DNA of 64,000 nucleotides from Cloeon dipterum (Eukaryota > Arthropoda > Insecta > Ephemeroptera > Baetidae). Positions 12,865 through 26,700 of the stretch are shown in pieces. Where the stretch lies: NCBI RefSeq assembly GCF_949628265.1, contig NC_088788.1, forward strand, positions 3,286,001 to 3,350,000, given 5' to 3'. The notes under the pieces are model-generated. The model worked only from the letters and a program-made list of their open reading frames with translations. It did no database searches and was not told where the DNA came from. Numbering within the stretch: the stretch's first letter is position 1; every line of letters begins with the position of its first letter. A program made the translations under genes and the position numbers.

Positions 12865-14175
12865 GGCGTTTTTTGTGAGGAAAATTTGCTAAACTACTCA
12901 AAACATAATATTTATATAAAAGAAAGGGTTTCCAGCGTTAATTTTTATTAAACGATGAAACAAGTACGGTGAAGCCTCTCGTCTGCAGCTCATCCAACAA
13001 ATTGGTCTGCGTTTCAGTTTACAAAGCGCCTAATTTGGACAAGCCGCGAGAGCTTTTTCCTCGTCGTAAAGCGCAGAGTATATAGAAACCCCAATAAATG
13101 CCCGTCACGTGTGTGTGTGTTTGTGTGTCTGTGTTGCTCATTTAATTAAATTCTCCATAAATTATGTGCTAAGCACTCGCTCGATGTAAACAATTGGGCG
13201 TTAAATTTCGTGACCATAATACACGTTCTCATTCGCTGTGGCTGGCACTCGCCATGTGCACCTTGATTCTCTCCTTAAAATTCACAGGGCGTCGGACGCT
13301 TTCCTTGAAGGAGTTAAATTACTCACAATCCCTTACAATTTCAAGGCAAAACAAGTAGTAAAAATGACAGTAAAATACAGAGTGACAATAATTTTCTAAA
13401 AATTAAAAAGCCTTTTTATTTTTTATAATGGTTCAACGACAAACACAGATGGCTAATTAAAATAAATATTTCTAAATCCCACCTAAAATTAAAATGTCTT
13501 TCTGTCAGCCTTTCAAATTGAACTTAAATCGACTTCCGGCTCCCTGGGCCATCTCCTTTGTCCGAGAGGCAATTCCAGGCAACAAAGCAACGCGTTTGGA
13601 ATTAATTTGGCCCGTGAGATATATTGTGCTGGGTGCATTTTATTATATTATTTTACCAGTTGGGAGAGCGCGCAGGACTCGTTTGGGGCCTCACCTCTGA
13701 ACGCGCATAAAGACACGCCGAGTGAAACCTGACACTGGCCAGCCTCATCATGGTGCCTTTTCTCCGCGCTTAAACAACAACTTCATAACGTAATAAATAT
13801 GCTCGTGTGAATTTAAGTCGGTGTCTCCGTGAGCTTGTGTGTGTGAGTGTATAGTGTACGCGCTGATCAAGATATAATATACACAAAACACCACCAAAGC
13901 CGTGCAGAGAGACCAGATTAACCTTCATGTATACATCTTGTTATCCGAGCTCACAAATCATACTCCACAGCTAAATTTATTCGATATACACGGCTTTCGT
14001 TTTACATAAAAATGGGAAACAACTCTGAAACTAATTTTATATTTATATTTTGATGGTACTTTTCAAATTTTTTTCTTTAAAAAGTGTAATTTAAACCACA
14101 ATTTAATTTTCAAACCCTTTTAACTTTTTTGTAAATATAAATATTCAAAAAATAAACAAATTATTTGGAGAAATC
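12865..14175. other. intergenic DNA, GC-rich islands and GT repeat
   Basis: Islands lie at about 12950-13330 and 13500-13990, and a GT-rich simple repeat at about 13108-13134. No coding exon is supported. Confidence 0.45.
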
Positions 14176-14442
14176 CAGCGGGGTCCAGATGTGCGATAAA
14201 ATTGGTTCGCACTGCGCAGATCCAAGATGGCGTCTGAATGGGGAAAACAAAAAGCTCTCTTTGGATTGGCGTACGAGTATCAAGAGTTTGTTTTTACGAT
14301 CCAAAAGACACAATTAGTTAATAGTAATGCAAATTATTTCACACAATATTGACCAAATCTTGCTTCTTTTCACGTGACCGTTTTTCGCGCCATTCTCCAC
14401 TGGACGCCATGTCTGCGCGTCGCACGAATCTGGTCCCCGCTG
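14176..14442. mobile_element. hAT-type MITE (family 4), copy 1
   Basis: The 267-bp element has terminal inverted repeats starting CAGCGGGGTCCAGAT and is flanked on both sides by the 8-bp direct repeat GAGAAATC (14168-14175 and 14443-14450). Eight-base target duplications with CAGNG-type ends are characteristic of hAT elements. There is no transposase. Near each end lies an ATGGCG-type motif (AAGATGGCGTC, and GACGCCATG inverted). Confidence 0.92.
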
Positions 14443-15580
14443 GAGAAATCACCGTAACAATGACAGAATTACGACGCATCAAAATATTTATTCAGTTTAA
14501 AATCTAAAAAAATCAAAATTGTATTGTATGCTTTTGCTTAACTCGACAGGCGATCAATAATACGTTTTCTTGATTATCTTGTATTCCACAAGGAAATTTT
14601 TCAAATTTCTCCGTCCTTGCACGTTAATAATATTCTCCGTTAACAAATTGCATGATGAGAGCAAGTGCCTGTCAGGTAGTCCGTAACTCAAAACAAATTG
14701 CTCACACTTTGCCGGGGAGAGAGAGAGAAAGAGGCGTGAGTGCAAAGCTTAATTTACAAACGTATACGCACTGTCGCAATAATTCAGTTATGCAAATTAA
14801 CGCACGAACTTTTTCTTATCGAAAAAAATTTGAATAAAATGCGGGAGATCGCCAGCAGAGAAGACGGAATAGCGACACGGAGCGCCGCGTTGTCCATATA
14901 TAAATTTGGGTGTCCCCTCGCTTGTGGTCTCGCTTTTCGAGACGAGTGTTTTCCCTCCTAGCTCATTTAACAACAACATTAAACAGAAATTTTATCTTTT
15001 TAATGTCACACGGCGTGGAGCAGCGCCAAGCGGTGAGCAGGCAGGCGAGTTGAACATCTGAATTATTAAGTTGCACCATCTGCGCGCCGAGTGTGTGCTT
15101 GTGCTTATATTCGGAGAAAACGTAAAGCCAGTCCGTGCATATATTCAAATAAGGCTGCGCCGTGTGTTTTATGCCTGGGGAACATGTCCGTAAATGGACA
15201 AGCAAATTACAACTTCATTTGCTTTTATTTATCGCCCGGTGATTAGTCGCTTTTGTATATTTAAGCAATTCCCCGGCTGACTGGCGTGTCTCTTGCCTCC
15301 TTTCAGATCTATCTGCAGATTGCTGCAATAAAAACGCGTGGATTATGTTCCACTAACCTTCATATTACGTGTAATGGAATTGTCCCTCGTGTATGCGGAG
15401 TCAAATTACGCTAGTTTTGGATTTTGCACTGTTCAAATGAGATTAATCTCAGCAATGCCAAGAAATTCTTATTAAAGCTTACTCGATCTATAAACAGCTG
15501 TATAAAATTATCATTATCATTGGCCTGGAAAAATTTTAGAGTGTAAAAGCTTAATTAACTTGATTTGTACTTTATGAGCT
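14443..15580. other. intergenic DNA with GC-rich islands
   Basis: CG-containing islands span about 14640-15400 with AT-rich flanks. No gene is supported. Confidence 0.45.
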
Positions 15581-15955
15581 CAAAGACCGTATTTGACGAA
15601 GTTTCTGAGCACGCCAATCGATTCCTGAGGGTCGAATTAGGTAAAGTGGACGTTTTTTCCGTCCAAAAAGTGCAGCGCGACGTGCGAACCTTTTTTTCCC
15701 GCCAAAACAATATGAATGCGAGAAGTGCGCATGCGTCAGAGCTGGTTTGAGCACTTGCAGGGCTACCACCTGTACAAATGACTTCTTTTTCACTTCCAGC
15801 AAGCTCTGACGCATGCGCACTTCTCGCATTTTTTATTGTTTTGGCGGGAAAAAAGTTTGTTCGACGTTTTGGTTGGAAAGATTATCCACATTACCTAATT
15901 CGGCCCTCAAGAATCGATTGGTGTGCTTAGAAACTTCGTCAAAGATGGTCTTTAA
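15581..15955. mobile_element. hairpin MITE (family 3), copy 1
   Basis: A long inverted-repeat element. The left half, beginning AAAGACCGTATTTGACGAAG, is repeated in reverse at the right end (CTTCGTCAAAGATGGTCTTTAA). The two arms cover most of the element around a short unrelated centre. Each arm contains a perfect E2F-type word (TTTCCCGCCAAA at 15695-15706; its inverse at 15840-15851) and an NRF1-like word (TGCGCATGCG at 15726-15735; its inverse at 15810-15819). No coding capacity. The right end has TTAA, the left end CTCA. Confidence 0.88.
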
Positions 15956-18900
15956 CACTTTCACGATTTTATTTAAATTAAATAACTTAAATTTTATTTA
16001 AAGGAAATTAAATCAAATTTTTGGTCTTTTACATCATACATTTATATTCTTCTGTTAATTTTTGTCTCAAATCTAATTGAAATTTTGGAAGTCAGCTTAT
16101 TAATTATTTTAAAATTTTTAAAATGTGCTTTAAAGCTAGTGTACTAATTTGGCATTCTCTTTAGTTTCCTAGAAATTACACTTCAAAATTGTGCAGTATT
16201 GCAATTCGGATGGTTAGAACCCAAGATTTGGAGTTGGCAATAGAAAAAATTTTTAGCGAATAACCAAAACAACTTGTATCAATCCCAAATTAAAATTTAA
16301 TACAAGGATTTTCCATATAATGTTTCGTATATATAATTTTCTGTAAACCATCTCTTATAAATAACATCTTACTAAAAATTGGTAAGCCCCTCTATCTTTC
16401 TATCTTTCTCTCTTTCTCTCTTTCTCTCTTTGCGGCACAATGGTTAATTTGCAAGCAAATGACCAGGCAGCGAGCGGATTCGGCCTTTGGGCGAGCCGGA
16501 TTTATTACGCTTGGGTGCAGCGAAGCCCAATTATTACACAAAAAGTACGGCGGACTGCTATAAAATATTGCTGCCGAGCATGAGGAGGCAAAACGCCTCC
16601 GCCATGAGTGTCCAATTGCGTGCTAATCTAATTACAAAAGGAGCATTTATTGCGCCGCTCTCGCTAATAAATGGCCAACCACTACATACAACAACTCAAT
16701 TATTTCATCCCTCGGCCTGCCTCGCTGCTGCTGCTGCCACACGGGACAATAAATTATGACGTGACGCAAGCGGGCGAGCAAGGAAATCAGAGAGCTTTGG
16801 GAGAGTCTGCTGCTGCTGCCGGACGCGTCAATAAGTCGTGCGTTGCATCAAGCGTACTTAGCACACGCTATAACGGCCTCGGTAAAGTCGATCCAATCAG
16901 ACTGGTAATTTTATTTACTCAAGAGTTGTGCTGAATCTATACCCTCAAGAAACTGTCTCAAAATTAGTGTAACTGCATGAACGTATTATTTTTATTTTCA
17001 ACGCGGCAAATTATATATTTTTACTCCTAACAAGTACCCAAATTTCCGAATTAACGGTGGGGCCATTTTCTGGCGGTTCAGACACTATGAATTTTTTCTA
17101 TTTGTTAAATTTGAAGAAATTTTACACGATTAACTATTTTTTCTAAGCTTCAAATCATTGAAGAACTATGAAATGAGCACGAATTATGCAATTTTAAGCT
17201 ATTTAAACACACTTAAAACCGTCTAAAGAGTTGAATTTGGCAAGCAAAATGTTCCAAAAACATAATTTTTATACCGTGAAAAATATTCATAGCAAAATTT
17301 GAACTGTAATGGGTCAAAACCCAGTAAATCGACACGAAACTTGACAATTTTGTGCATTTTTTCGCAATCTGACCCTCAGGGTAAAAACCTGAGGGTTGGA
17401 ATCAACCTTTAGTGGTTCAATTTTGATCGCAACAGTGCGTTGAAGTAAAAAGGACACGGAAAATCGATTTTTTAAACGACGGGCACATTTTTTAATTAAA
17501 GGTCATGCTCGGGAGAACGGATTCGAGCCGCTTTCAAAACTTGAAACCTTAACTGCCGCGAAAATGCCATTCTGAAAATTTATTTACTTGCACAGAATCT
17601 CACGGGCTACAATTTGACTGTGTCCCTAAAAAATAAATTACAAATCGCCTAAAACCAACTAATTTGCTCTATAAGAAACCATCTAAAAAATCGTTTAAAT
17701 TCGCAGCCCTTCCTCTGACCCAATTTTAAAGGATAATAATAATTGATTTATTTAAGTGTTACATTGATACACCTCCAGTAAGGATTTTTTTCATATTTAA
17801 TAAAAACTGCCAGTTAAAAAATATTATTATCACGAGGAGAGCATAAACCATTTTGAAAAGCATCAAAACCTATTATACAAATATTTCAGATACTGGCTTT
17901 TGGATCACGGGCGAGTGGATGTCAAACGAAGCGAGCGAATCCTCTTTATATCATCGACGAGGGGTTGCGAGCAGTTTCACGCATGCAAGCATCGGCATAG
18001 CGAAACAAAAGACACGGCTTCGGTTGTCAGTGGTCACGGTCCATTGAAAAAGGCAGTCGGCTCAGACGCGCAAAATGCATTAGCCGCATTTATTATTATA
18101 TATACAGGAAAGCATTTTATTTACTCCGTGCAGATATCGATGCCCGCGCGCTATTTGTGAAAATTAATTGACTCTGAACGGTTTGAATGCGTGCGCGCGT
18201 GCTCAAAGTATGGGGTGCGGGTGCGCGTTCCATTTCGTGCCGCTGCGAGGGAGGCAGGTCTTTTGTAATCCAATTACAATCTGCATCTCGTTGCCACGCG
18301 GCTGCAATCTATTATGCAAACGATAAAATCTATCTAATTTTCCCAGCGCAGAAAACGATCGCGATATCTGTTGAATTCAATCTTCGGAAAAACTAATAGG
18401 AAACTCTCAGGGTTCTTTACGTTTTAATTTTGCAGGTGAATATATTGAATTTGACAGGTCTAGTGTGATGTGAACCGAGTTAATCGCATTTTTTGTGATT
18501 TTAATTAATAACGGATGATAAAAATACTGCATAAAATTAAAAATTAAGCTTTTGGTCAATTAAGGGGATTATTTAGTTCATAGAAATATTTTTTATGGGT
18601 CATTTATGACATGCAATATGCTTTGTTCTTTTTTATTTCCTCGCAAATTCCAAAAGATAATGAAATTTTCCCATTTCACTTAGCTGCACTCTAGAAAAAA
18701 ACGGAGGAAAATTTCACGAATGCTCCAAAACTGTGTTAATTTTGCATAAAATCAGAAAATTTGCGAATAAACGCTAACTAAAAATTAAAAAGAATTGCAA
18801 ATTGATTTTATGAGCAAAATTTGTCAGTCATGTCGGGACAAATAATTGAATTTGATCTATCTGAGCACTTTTTAGAAGCTAAATAACTTTTCAAAGGAAT

Positions 18901-21640
18901 TGCAACCCAATGAAAATTTGAAATGATTGTAGAGAGAAAAAAAATCGGAACAAACAGCCTCTAAAAGAGTCTGATCAAAACCGGAATTGGTCTGAAAATG
19001 GTATAGTCTTTACAGTAAAAATTCCTGAAAATCCCAATCCGGAAAATTACAGTTTTACAGGTGTTTTAATTTTATTTATTTTTGTTCCAAATCTATTTCA
19101 ACTCATTACTGTCGCAGATATTATTTTATACGATGTTATAAAAGCTAGCCTATCCTGACAATGTGTAAAGAAAAGGTTCATGCAGTAGAAAAAGATCTAA
19201 GTAAGTTTGGAAAGTTTTTTTTTTCTGCAATAAAGTGGAAAACTCATTAACGAGGCGAAAAATGCCGGGCGCGTCTTGAGCCAGCTAGCTAGCTATCTCT
19301 GGAGTGGGCCTCGGTGAAAAAACAACCCTCGCATCTCGTGGCGGCGGGCGAAAAGACTCTCTTGCTCGGCTAATTCCCGGCCCCATTATGGGCTGCGCGC
19401 GCGGAACTGCACTTCTCGCGCCAACAGCCCGCCAGGGACCAATAAACACGACGACGATTTACGCAATTAACTTGGTTAAACGTGAGATAAATAGCGGCGC
19501 AGCTATTTACGACACTATACTCTTGCTCATCAGCGCAACTTATTATTAACATTATTTTATGTATGCGCTGTTGTGGTGTGTGTGTGTCGGGCCCAATTAT
19601 ACACAGACGCCGCCGCCGCCGCGGCGCAAAAACAGCCAGCCGCACGCGGCATTCCGTGTATTTAAAAGCAGCTTAATTATGAGAAATGATAATCTCGATT
19701 AACTGTTGGAAATTACGCAACTTTGCTCGTTTGCTGCATTACCGCATCTGTGAAACTGTCGAAATGACTGGATTTTATCTTATTTTGATTTTAAATCGCC
19801 TTAAAAGAAATAAATGCGCTGCTAATTAGGTGTAATTATCATAATTGCACTACTTTTATGGCATAGTTAAATGTATTTGTTTTAGTTGCGTGTTGTTTTT
19901 GCTCTACATCCGACTTATTCGGGTATTTTATTGTATTATTTATTTACGCTCAGCAAAAAAGGGGATAAATAAAAGAGGAGTAAATTTTGCGTTGATTAGC
20001 ATTAATATCAAGAATTAAGAAGTTAATTAACAATTTTTTTTAAATCGTCATTTTAAATTGGTCTTAGAGTGTTTGAATTTTCTTTTTTAAATTTGATGGT
20101 ATGAAGAATGCAAAAAATCCTCACTTTTCTCAATTGCAAATATTATTTTTAAACATATTTCCATATTTTCGGAATTAATTATCGCATCCTTTATTTGTGC
20201 AACAGTTTTGGAGCAAAGTGCTAATCAAATTTAATTAAGGGATTAAATATTATGTGAAAATAAGAAGCGAATTTACCCGGGAACTAGATCAGGAAAAACA
20301 TATTTTGTCTCGAATAATTTTATACTTAATTGTGCAGCTTGGAGATTGACGCGATTTCTAAAAATCAGAAAATCAAAATCGCGGAACAGTCAGATATTAA
20401 ATAATTTTATTATCCTCTCATGCTTTATTTCAGCAGCACGATCGTGAGCGTAATCCATCTATCGGAGTAAACGTAAAGCTGAACGCGGCGTTGAGGTCTC
20501 TGTTGCTCTCCTCTGCGTTTCGAGAGCCTCTTTAGTCGACCAGTTGAATTTTCTCTTCGATCGTAGTATTTGAAAATCACCGTCAAAGCAGCATGCTCCT
20601 CGACGGTATTAATAAACATGAGATTTTTTTATAAATTTTACGTATGTAAACCCTCTCGACGTTCTTTCAAAATAAGCCGAGAGTTCTAATCCTCTTTTTA
20701 AAGCGATATTTCTCACATATATATTGTGATCCCCAATTCAACTGTTTACAGGTTTAAATTTCAGTAAAATTATTTCAGAAAAACATGTACGTATTTTTAT
20801 AAAAATTGCACATTCATTTATGAATTATTTTCTTCAAGTTGATGCTCAATTTAAAAAATTTAATTAATAACACTCACGATAATAAGTGCAAATATTGATC
20901 AAAAGTTATAACCAAAGCACGTAAGACCAGTGCTGTGAATTTTAGATGATTGACTGTTTTTCTGAGCTTCCCATCGTTGCGGGACCATTTAATTAGCACG
21001 AATCGCGCAATTCTTAATAAAATACCGTCCAAAACTGCCAAAACAATCTAAATTATTCTAGACGGCGTCAAAATACCGTCTGAAACTATTTAGATTGCCT
21101 AAAAACCATGGAATTGTGCATGTATACTTTGCATCAGGCTTAGAAATTTATCTACAGTTTTAAAGAAAAAGTGAGTTAATTTAGATGAAATTGTGTTCCA
21201 AAATACCATCTAAATCGGCTAAGAAACCGTCTGATTTGCAAGGAAAAATAGTCTTCAAGAAGTTGAAGACATGTAAGCAATGACATTTAAGCAATTTTTA
21301 TTTTATACAAAAATATAAAAAATCCAGAGTTAGTCAATTCAATATTTTTAGAGGTGTATTTAAATATGAATTTATTTTATATTTCAAATAAAATGGACCA
21401 ACATTAAGCAAAATTTGTTTGGAATATTTCTTCATAATAAAGACGTGTTTATCTCCATGCGCATTAATGTCCTAGAATGTTCTTTGTAACACAAACAATT
21501 TCCGCTCCGGCCACCTAAATCGCAATTCCTCTGAGCGAATATTAATTCACATCGACCTACAAACAAAATACCGGGAACCTGTCCAATTTCCTGAATCAAA
21601 TAATCAGCATCGAAAGACAAAATCCGTGCTAACAAAAGGC
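15956..21640. other. intergenic DNA, no gene recognised
   Basis: AT-rich DNA alternates with GC-rich islands at about 16430-16900, 17880-18400, 19240-19780 and 20430-20660. A CTTT/CTCT simple repeat lies at 16391-16431. A short hairpin (CCCTCAGG/CCTGAGGG) lies near 17369-17396. Diverged copies of a low-grade dispersed motif around AATGAGCACGAAT are seen near 17150-17240 and 20980-21110. None of the open frames resembles a known protein. Confidence 0.45.
16391..16431. repeat. CTTT/CTCT microsatellite
   Basis: Pyrimidine-only tandem repeat of TATCTTTC and CTCTTTCT words. Confidence 0.85.
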
Positions 21641-21650
21641 GAAAGAGTGG

Positions 21651-22011
21651 ATGCGTATCGGAAAGCCGATTCAGCGCGCGCGCGCGGATGAGAATGGTAA
21701 TAATTACGGCGGTAATTGGCGTTCATCCACGCGCGTAATGCCAGCAGCGTGCATCTACATATTTCTCGTCGATAGAGTCAGGAGGAGCGAGCGAAGAAGT
21801 AGAAAAAGGATCGCTCCGTGGCTGACAGAGGACCTACTTTTGGTCACTGGCGGCACGACTCAGGGGCCGGTAGTAGGTCAGCTTGTAAACTGTAGCGGTA
21901 CCTGGCTGCCTGGCTGCCTGACTGACTGGCGGGCGGACTCAATGAGAAACAACCTTCCTTCCTCACTCGGCCGCCGATGCGATCGCGCGCGCCGCTTTTT
22001 GTTTTGCAGTC
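21651..22011 (+). promoter_or_regulatory. candidate promoter of the SEA/Frizzled gene
   Basis: A GC-rich island leads up to a TCAGTC initiator-like word (A at 22012). It is followed by about 194 nt without any ATG that end in a good splice donor (CAG|gtcagt at 22206). No TATA box is seen at -30. The promoter role is inferred from this arrangement and from the coding start about 1.7 kb downstream. Confidence 0.4.
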
Positions 22012-22205
22012 AGTCGCGTTCGCAGCTCGCCGCGAGTGCTTCACGCTTTGCAGCAGGGGATCGAGCAGAGCCGACAACCAAACTACCACCTGTGCTTTTC
22101 CGCTGAGAGGCAGCTGATATTGCTCGCTTGGTTGGAAAGCAACACGGCGGTTCGGCAAAAGGTTGCCTGCAGACGGGCACTCAACTCAAAAGGATTATTA
22201 TTCAG
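22012..22205 (+). other. candidate non-coding first exon of the SEA/Frizzled gene
   Basis: The segment runs from an initiator-like TCAGTC to the donor CAG|gtcagt and has no ATG. A matching acceptor (tttttcag at 23691-23697) opens the exon with the predicted start codon. That second leader part contains a five-codon upstream ORF (23701-23718). The splice is not demonstrated; it is a model from sequence signals. Confidence 0.4.
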
Positions 22206-23737
22206 GTCAGTACTCAAAGGTTTTATCAATTATTGTAATTTAAAAATAAAAAAAAATTCGTTGAAAGAATTCAAAGGCGGATCTTTGTTTTAATTTCTGT
22301 AAAAAAATAAGATTAATAATTCCTGACATTCTCATTTAATTTGTTTAAAATGGAAATTACAGAGCCACAATGATTTATTTATCTAAATTATTAACAACAA
22401 CTGAAAAAGGTCCTCAACAAACGACAATAAACAAATTTAATAGCTAGGATTTTCAAATTTGAATTTTTAGATAAATAAATTCATGCACGGAACCTTCCAG
22501 AAATATTAGTGAAGATTTTTCAACTAGTTCTGTTAAAAAACTGACTCAAGCAGGGGATTTCCAATACTTATTTTGTTGTATTTTTAACTACAATAATCAT
22601 CAAACTGAAAAATTATAAAATTTTCTCATCATTTCAAAGAGTGCAGCAGAACCGATTAGATAGAAAATGTTTTAATACTTTAGGATCAGTTCGGAAATTA
22701 TTAAAATTAAATTTAATACAATTGTTTTTCGTGAAATTATAATTTTTCAATTAGAAAATTAACTATTTGAGTTTTTCGCTCAGAAAATTTTCTTCTGCAT
22801 TTTCTATTGTTAAAAATCCATATTTATTTCTATGTTGAAATCTTCAGGACTCTTTCGTCTAGAAGAAATATAGTCATTTAGTTTCTAGATTGCTCTGTCG
22901 TACGCAATTTCTTTATAAAAACCGCAAATCAAGCTGAGATGCTTTTTAATCTGATAATTAACTGGAAAATTTCTAACCGTTGAGCAAGAGAGAGGATGAC
23001 AAATGTTTCAAGAGTTCACAGTCGCTTTGTAGGTCAAATGACTAATCAAGCATTGAGAAGGACGGTGAAAAAAAAAACTCGGGCCTACTCGTACAAAATT
23101 TTCGTTTGTATGTTAATCATTAGTGTTGGGGTATTAATTAAAGTATTCAGGTGCAAAAAAAATTATTTGAGATTTACCCGACATCCTGAAAAGAAAACCA
23201 ACCTTTTTTAGCAGTAAATAAACACCCATCTCTTACTCAAATTACGTGGAAGCTGTCATTCAATGTCATCCCGCTCGTCTGTGTCCCCGTTTTGCTCCTC
23301 GCAGCATCCTGCCGCCACTCGGGTCATTAAGAGAGAGTTAATAATCTGACAAATGTGCCTTGCTCGGCGAGAAGTGGTTCGCAATAACAACAATCATTAT
23401 ATAAATAGAGAATGGAAATAAAATTAATAGTAATAATAATTGCGGCCGCATGGGCTCCGCGGATTCGCACGAAACAAACAAAGGGTTCCTGTTCCTATTT
23501 ACGACGACTCGCGCGTGATCGCAGATACAAATAAGTGAAGGTGGGTGGGCAGGTTTTCGATTGCGGGGTTCGTTTGTTCGGCGCTCACAATGGACCATCT
23601 CACCTTTCACCTACGCTCTTTTCGCCGGTCGCAGCACACTCTCGATTTTATTTTATTTTTTATTTGGATTAAAAAGACGTGTTTCTGCATTTTTCAGACG
23701 ATGGGACGCCGGAAGTGAGCCAGCCTCGTTAAAAACA

Positions 23738-26700
23738 ATGGACACTTCATCGAAACGGAAATTCTCACTGGACTCCAAGGTCAGTCGACGCAAATTAGCT
23801 CAAACTATAAAAAATGCTAATTATTATTGTCATGCATGGAGGGCTGATCTTTAGGGGGAAACATCTGGCAGCTGTTTTGGTTTATAATTTTCAAGCAAAA
23901 AGACAACAAAATTATTCTGCATGATATTTGATTCTTTTTACGATTTACGAATCATTTTTAGCACTGACTGAATTTTTATTTTTCTTTTTAAACTTTGTAA
24001 GGTTTAAAAAGTAATTTTTTGGATTATCAATTAACGATTGTACTTCATGATTCTGTAAATTCGCATTTAACTTTATTCCTATAAAACCTTAACAAAACTT
24101 TGGAAGAAAGAGATACAAATTTCCTTGATCTTTTTTTTAATTAATATGCCACTTAAGCAGTGCTAACTTTATCCCTATTGGATATTTATTTAAAGTGGAA
24201 TGATACAGGGCAACAATTGAAAATTATTTGAATTGTTGGAGGCCATAAACAATTGATCGATAAACAATTTGTTCAACAATTATCAATAGTAAAAAAGGAC
24301 CTTCCTACATTAAAATTCAAATTTTGCCAATTTTCTCCAAAATGTACAGTGCTTGAACATATTTTCTTGGCATATTCCGATTGCTCTCGTCGAGATCTGT
24401 CCAACGGTTCATTGGGGAAACTCTTGGTTTTGAAATTAAATCGGATTTCAAGTAAGGAGACAGACCTTACCATTTGAAAAGCACGCTAACTTTCCAGCCA
24501 ATTTTCTCAAAAAATTACAATTTAGGCTTTAACTTTCCTAAGGAACCAGTTTATGCATTGGCAACAAGCATTTCCAGGCTTTTGCAGTATCATTCCTCTT
24601 TAAATGAAACCTCTTACATTGACAACAAAGATTTTCTGGGGTTTTGCATGATCGATAAATATCCCTTTGAAATGATGTTTTCGATTATTTTGTGAACATT
24701 CTTATTAAAATTTCAAAGGTCATAGTGTCACAGTAAATTTTGAAAGTATGAATTGCGTCATGTCTGAGCTGAGCAATAAGTTCCGCTGTGGTATATCTGG
24801 CACTCCCAATCGGCCCAGAATAAATCTTTTTCCTTTCGGAATCACTTACTCTGCGAGTTTGACTGACAATGAGCAGAGAGAAGATAGCATCTGGAGCAGC
24901 CGTGTGTGAAATGCGCGGAGCGTGCCGAAAACAAAACTCATCCTCGCGGAGCAAAGAGAAAAATAAATCGCTGAAATCGGTTTGCTTCTCACGACTGCGC
25001 TCAACGCGATCGGCTTTAATTTTCGCTCATCGTGTACGCGTCTCTCAGCATGTGGCATAATTCGCGCTCAATTAGATTCGAATCACATGCACACACACAC
25101 ACACACGCACACACGTGCATTTCTCTTTTCCCTCGCCTTTTGTTTCCATTTTTTTATATTCTCTCGATCCAGCCGCAAAAACCAATTTCTCTGCTTTTTC
25201 CTGGATCGAATGAGAACGATCGAGAGCATTTCTTTGTGAGATAGGTGATGCAATTTTGGCGGAGCAAACATGCACACGCACCTCCGGGGTCGGAGATCAA
25301 ACCATAATTGAACGTGAGATAATCCTCAACCGCTGCAGAGAAACTGGATCGAGAGAGTTGGCTGATTGCCAATTTGAAATTCGAAATGCCCCAATGAATT
25401 TGCTCTGATCGAAATTAGACCTATTAAAACAGATAATTTGGTTCATATTTCAAACGATCTAGATGTAAAAAAAGGCACGAGTTCAATTTATTGAATCGGC
25501 TATGCTCGTAAATTTTACTAGCCAATATATAGTTTTGGATGACTACACAAAACTATTATTGCGCCAGGATGGTGAAAAAAGTCGAGAAAATTTTGTTTAA
25601 TTTTCATGTAAATGAAATTTTCTCCAAAAGTTATAGTGCTTGAACATATTTTCTTGGCATATTTCGATCCCTCTCGTCGATATCTGTCCAACGATGTATA
25701 TGCCACTTTTTTGGGAAACTCTTGCTTTTGAAATTAAATCGGATTTCAAGTAAGGAGACAGCCATTACCATTTGAAAAGCACGCTAACTTTCTAGCCAAT
25801 TTTCTCAAAAATTACAGCGCTTTTTAGGTCAATTTAGGCTTTAACTGAATCCTCAGGGATGAGTCCTTGCAAATTGGCAACAAGCATTTTCCAGGCTTTT
25901 GCAGTATCATTCCTCTTTAATTTATTTCGCTGAACACCAATAATACAAATAAGTGAAAATCTTACCGCGCAGGAAAATAGATAGAAAATGTTTTATTTTA
26001 ACATTTCAATTTTTAAAAATTTACAGTAGTCTAATAAATCATGATAATCTTGTGTGTTCTTCTGCCTTCATTGGTATATAAATATCAATTATTAAACTTT
26101 CACTTCACACTAATATACATATTAACGTCCATAACGTCGAAATACCAATCTTATTCTTTGAGGGTATCATATTTATAAAAATTAACAACATCAAAGAAAT
26201 CTAAAAAAGGAATTAATATCTTTAATGTGTTTTAAAATCTATGAACCTCTAAAATTCAATTTGTTATATTTTTAGTTCTTTATTGTTTCATCAAGAAACT
26301 AAAAATAAAATGTCTATAAATCTTAAAAGTCAATTTATCGAAACTAAAGCAACATGTCGATATAGATTAATTGTCTTCTTAAATAATGGGAATATAAGTC
26401 GCCCGTTTATACTATGATTGGAATAAATTAAATCAGCAAACAAATTTCTAGGACTTGCTTTGAAATTTTGATTTTTCTCTCAAGTTATCAATAATTTCAG
26501 TCGGGATCACAGTTTTTCTGAATCTCCAATTAATTCTTTACCCTTGAAATGCATGTGCCTGTACAATTTCCCAATTTTCATTCTAATTATTATTTGATTG
26601 CCCTTAAAATAATTAATATCACAATTTTTCATCGCTGAAAAACAGCGTTTTAGCCAATAAATCCGTCAATTTTGGTCGAAAGAAATTTAAAATCTAAAAA

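Noticed and set aside
21651-22106. 151-codon open frame on the plus strand
   Set aside because: Arg/Ser-rich translation of a GC-rich promoter-like island; it runs across the predicted transcription start and splice leader of the SEA/Frizzled gene.
25088-25118. CA microsatellite as a possible functional Z-DNA element
   Set aside because: Ordinary simple repeat; similar CA/GT tracts occur at 12027, 13108 and 19575 without shared context.
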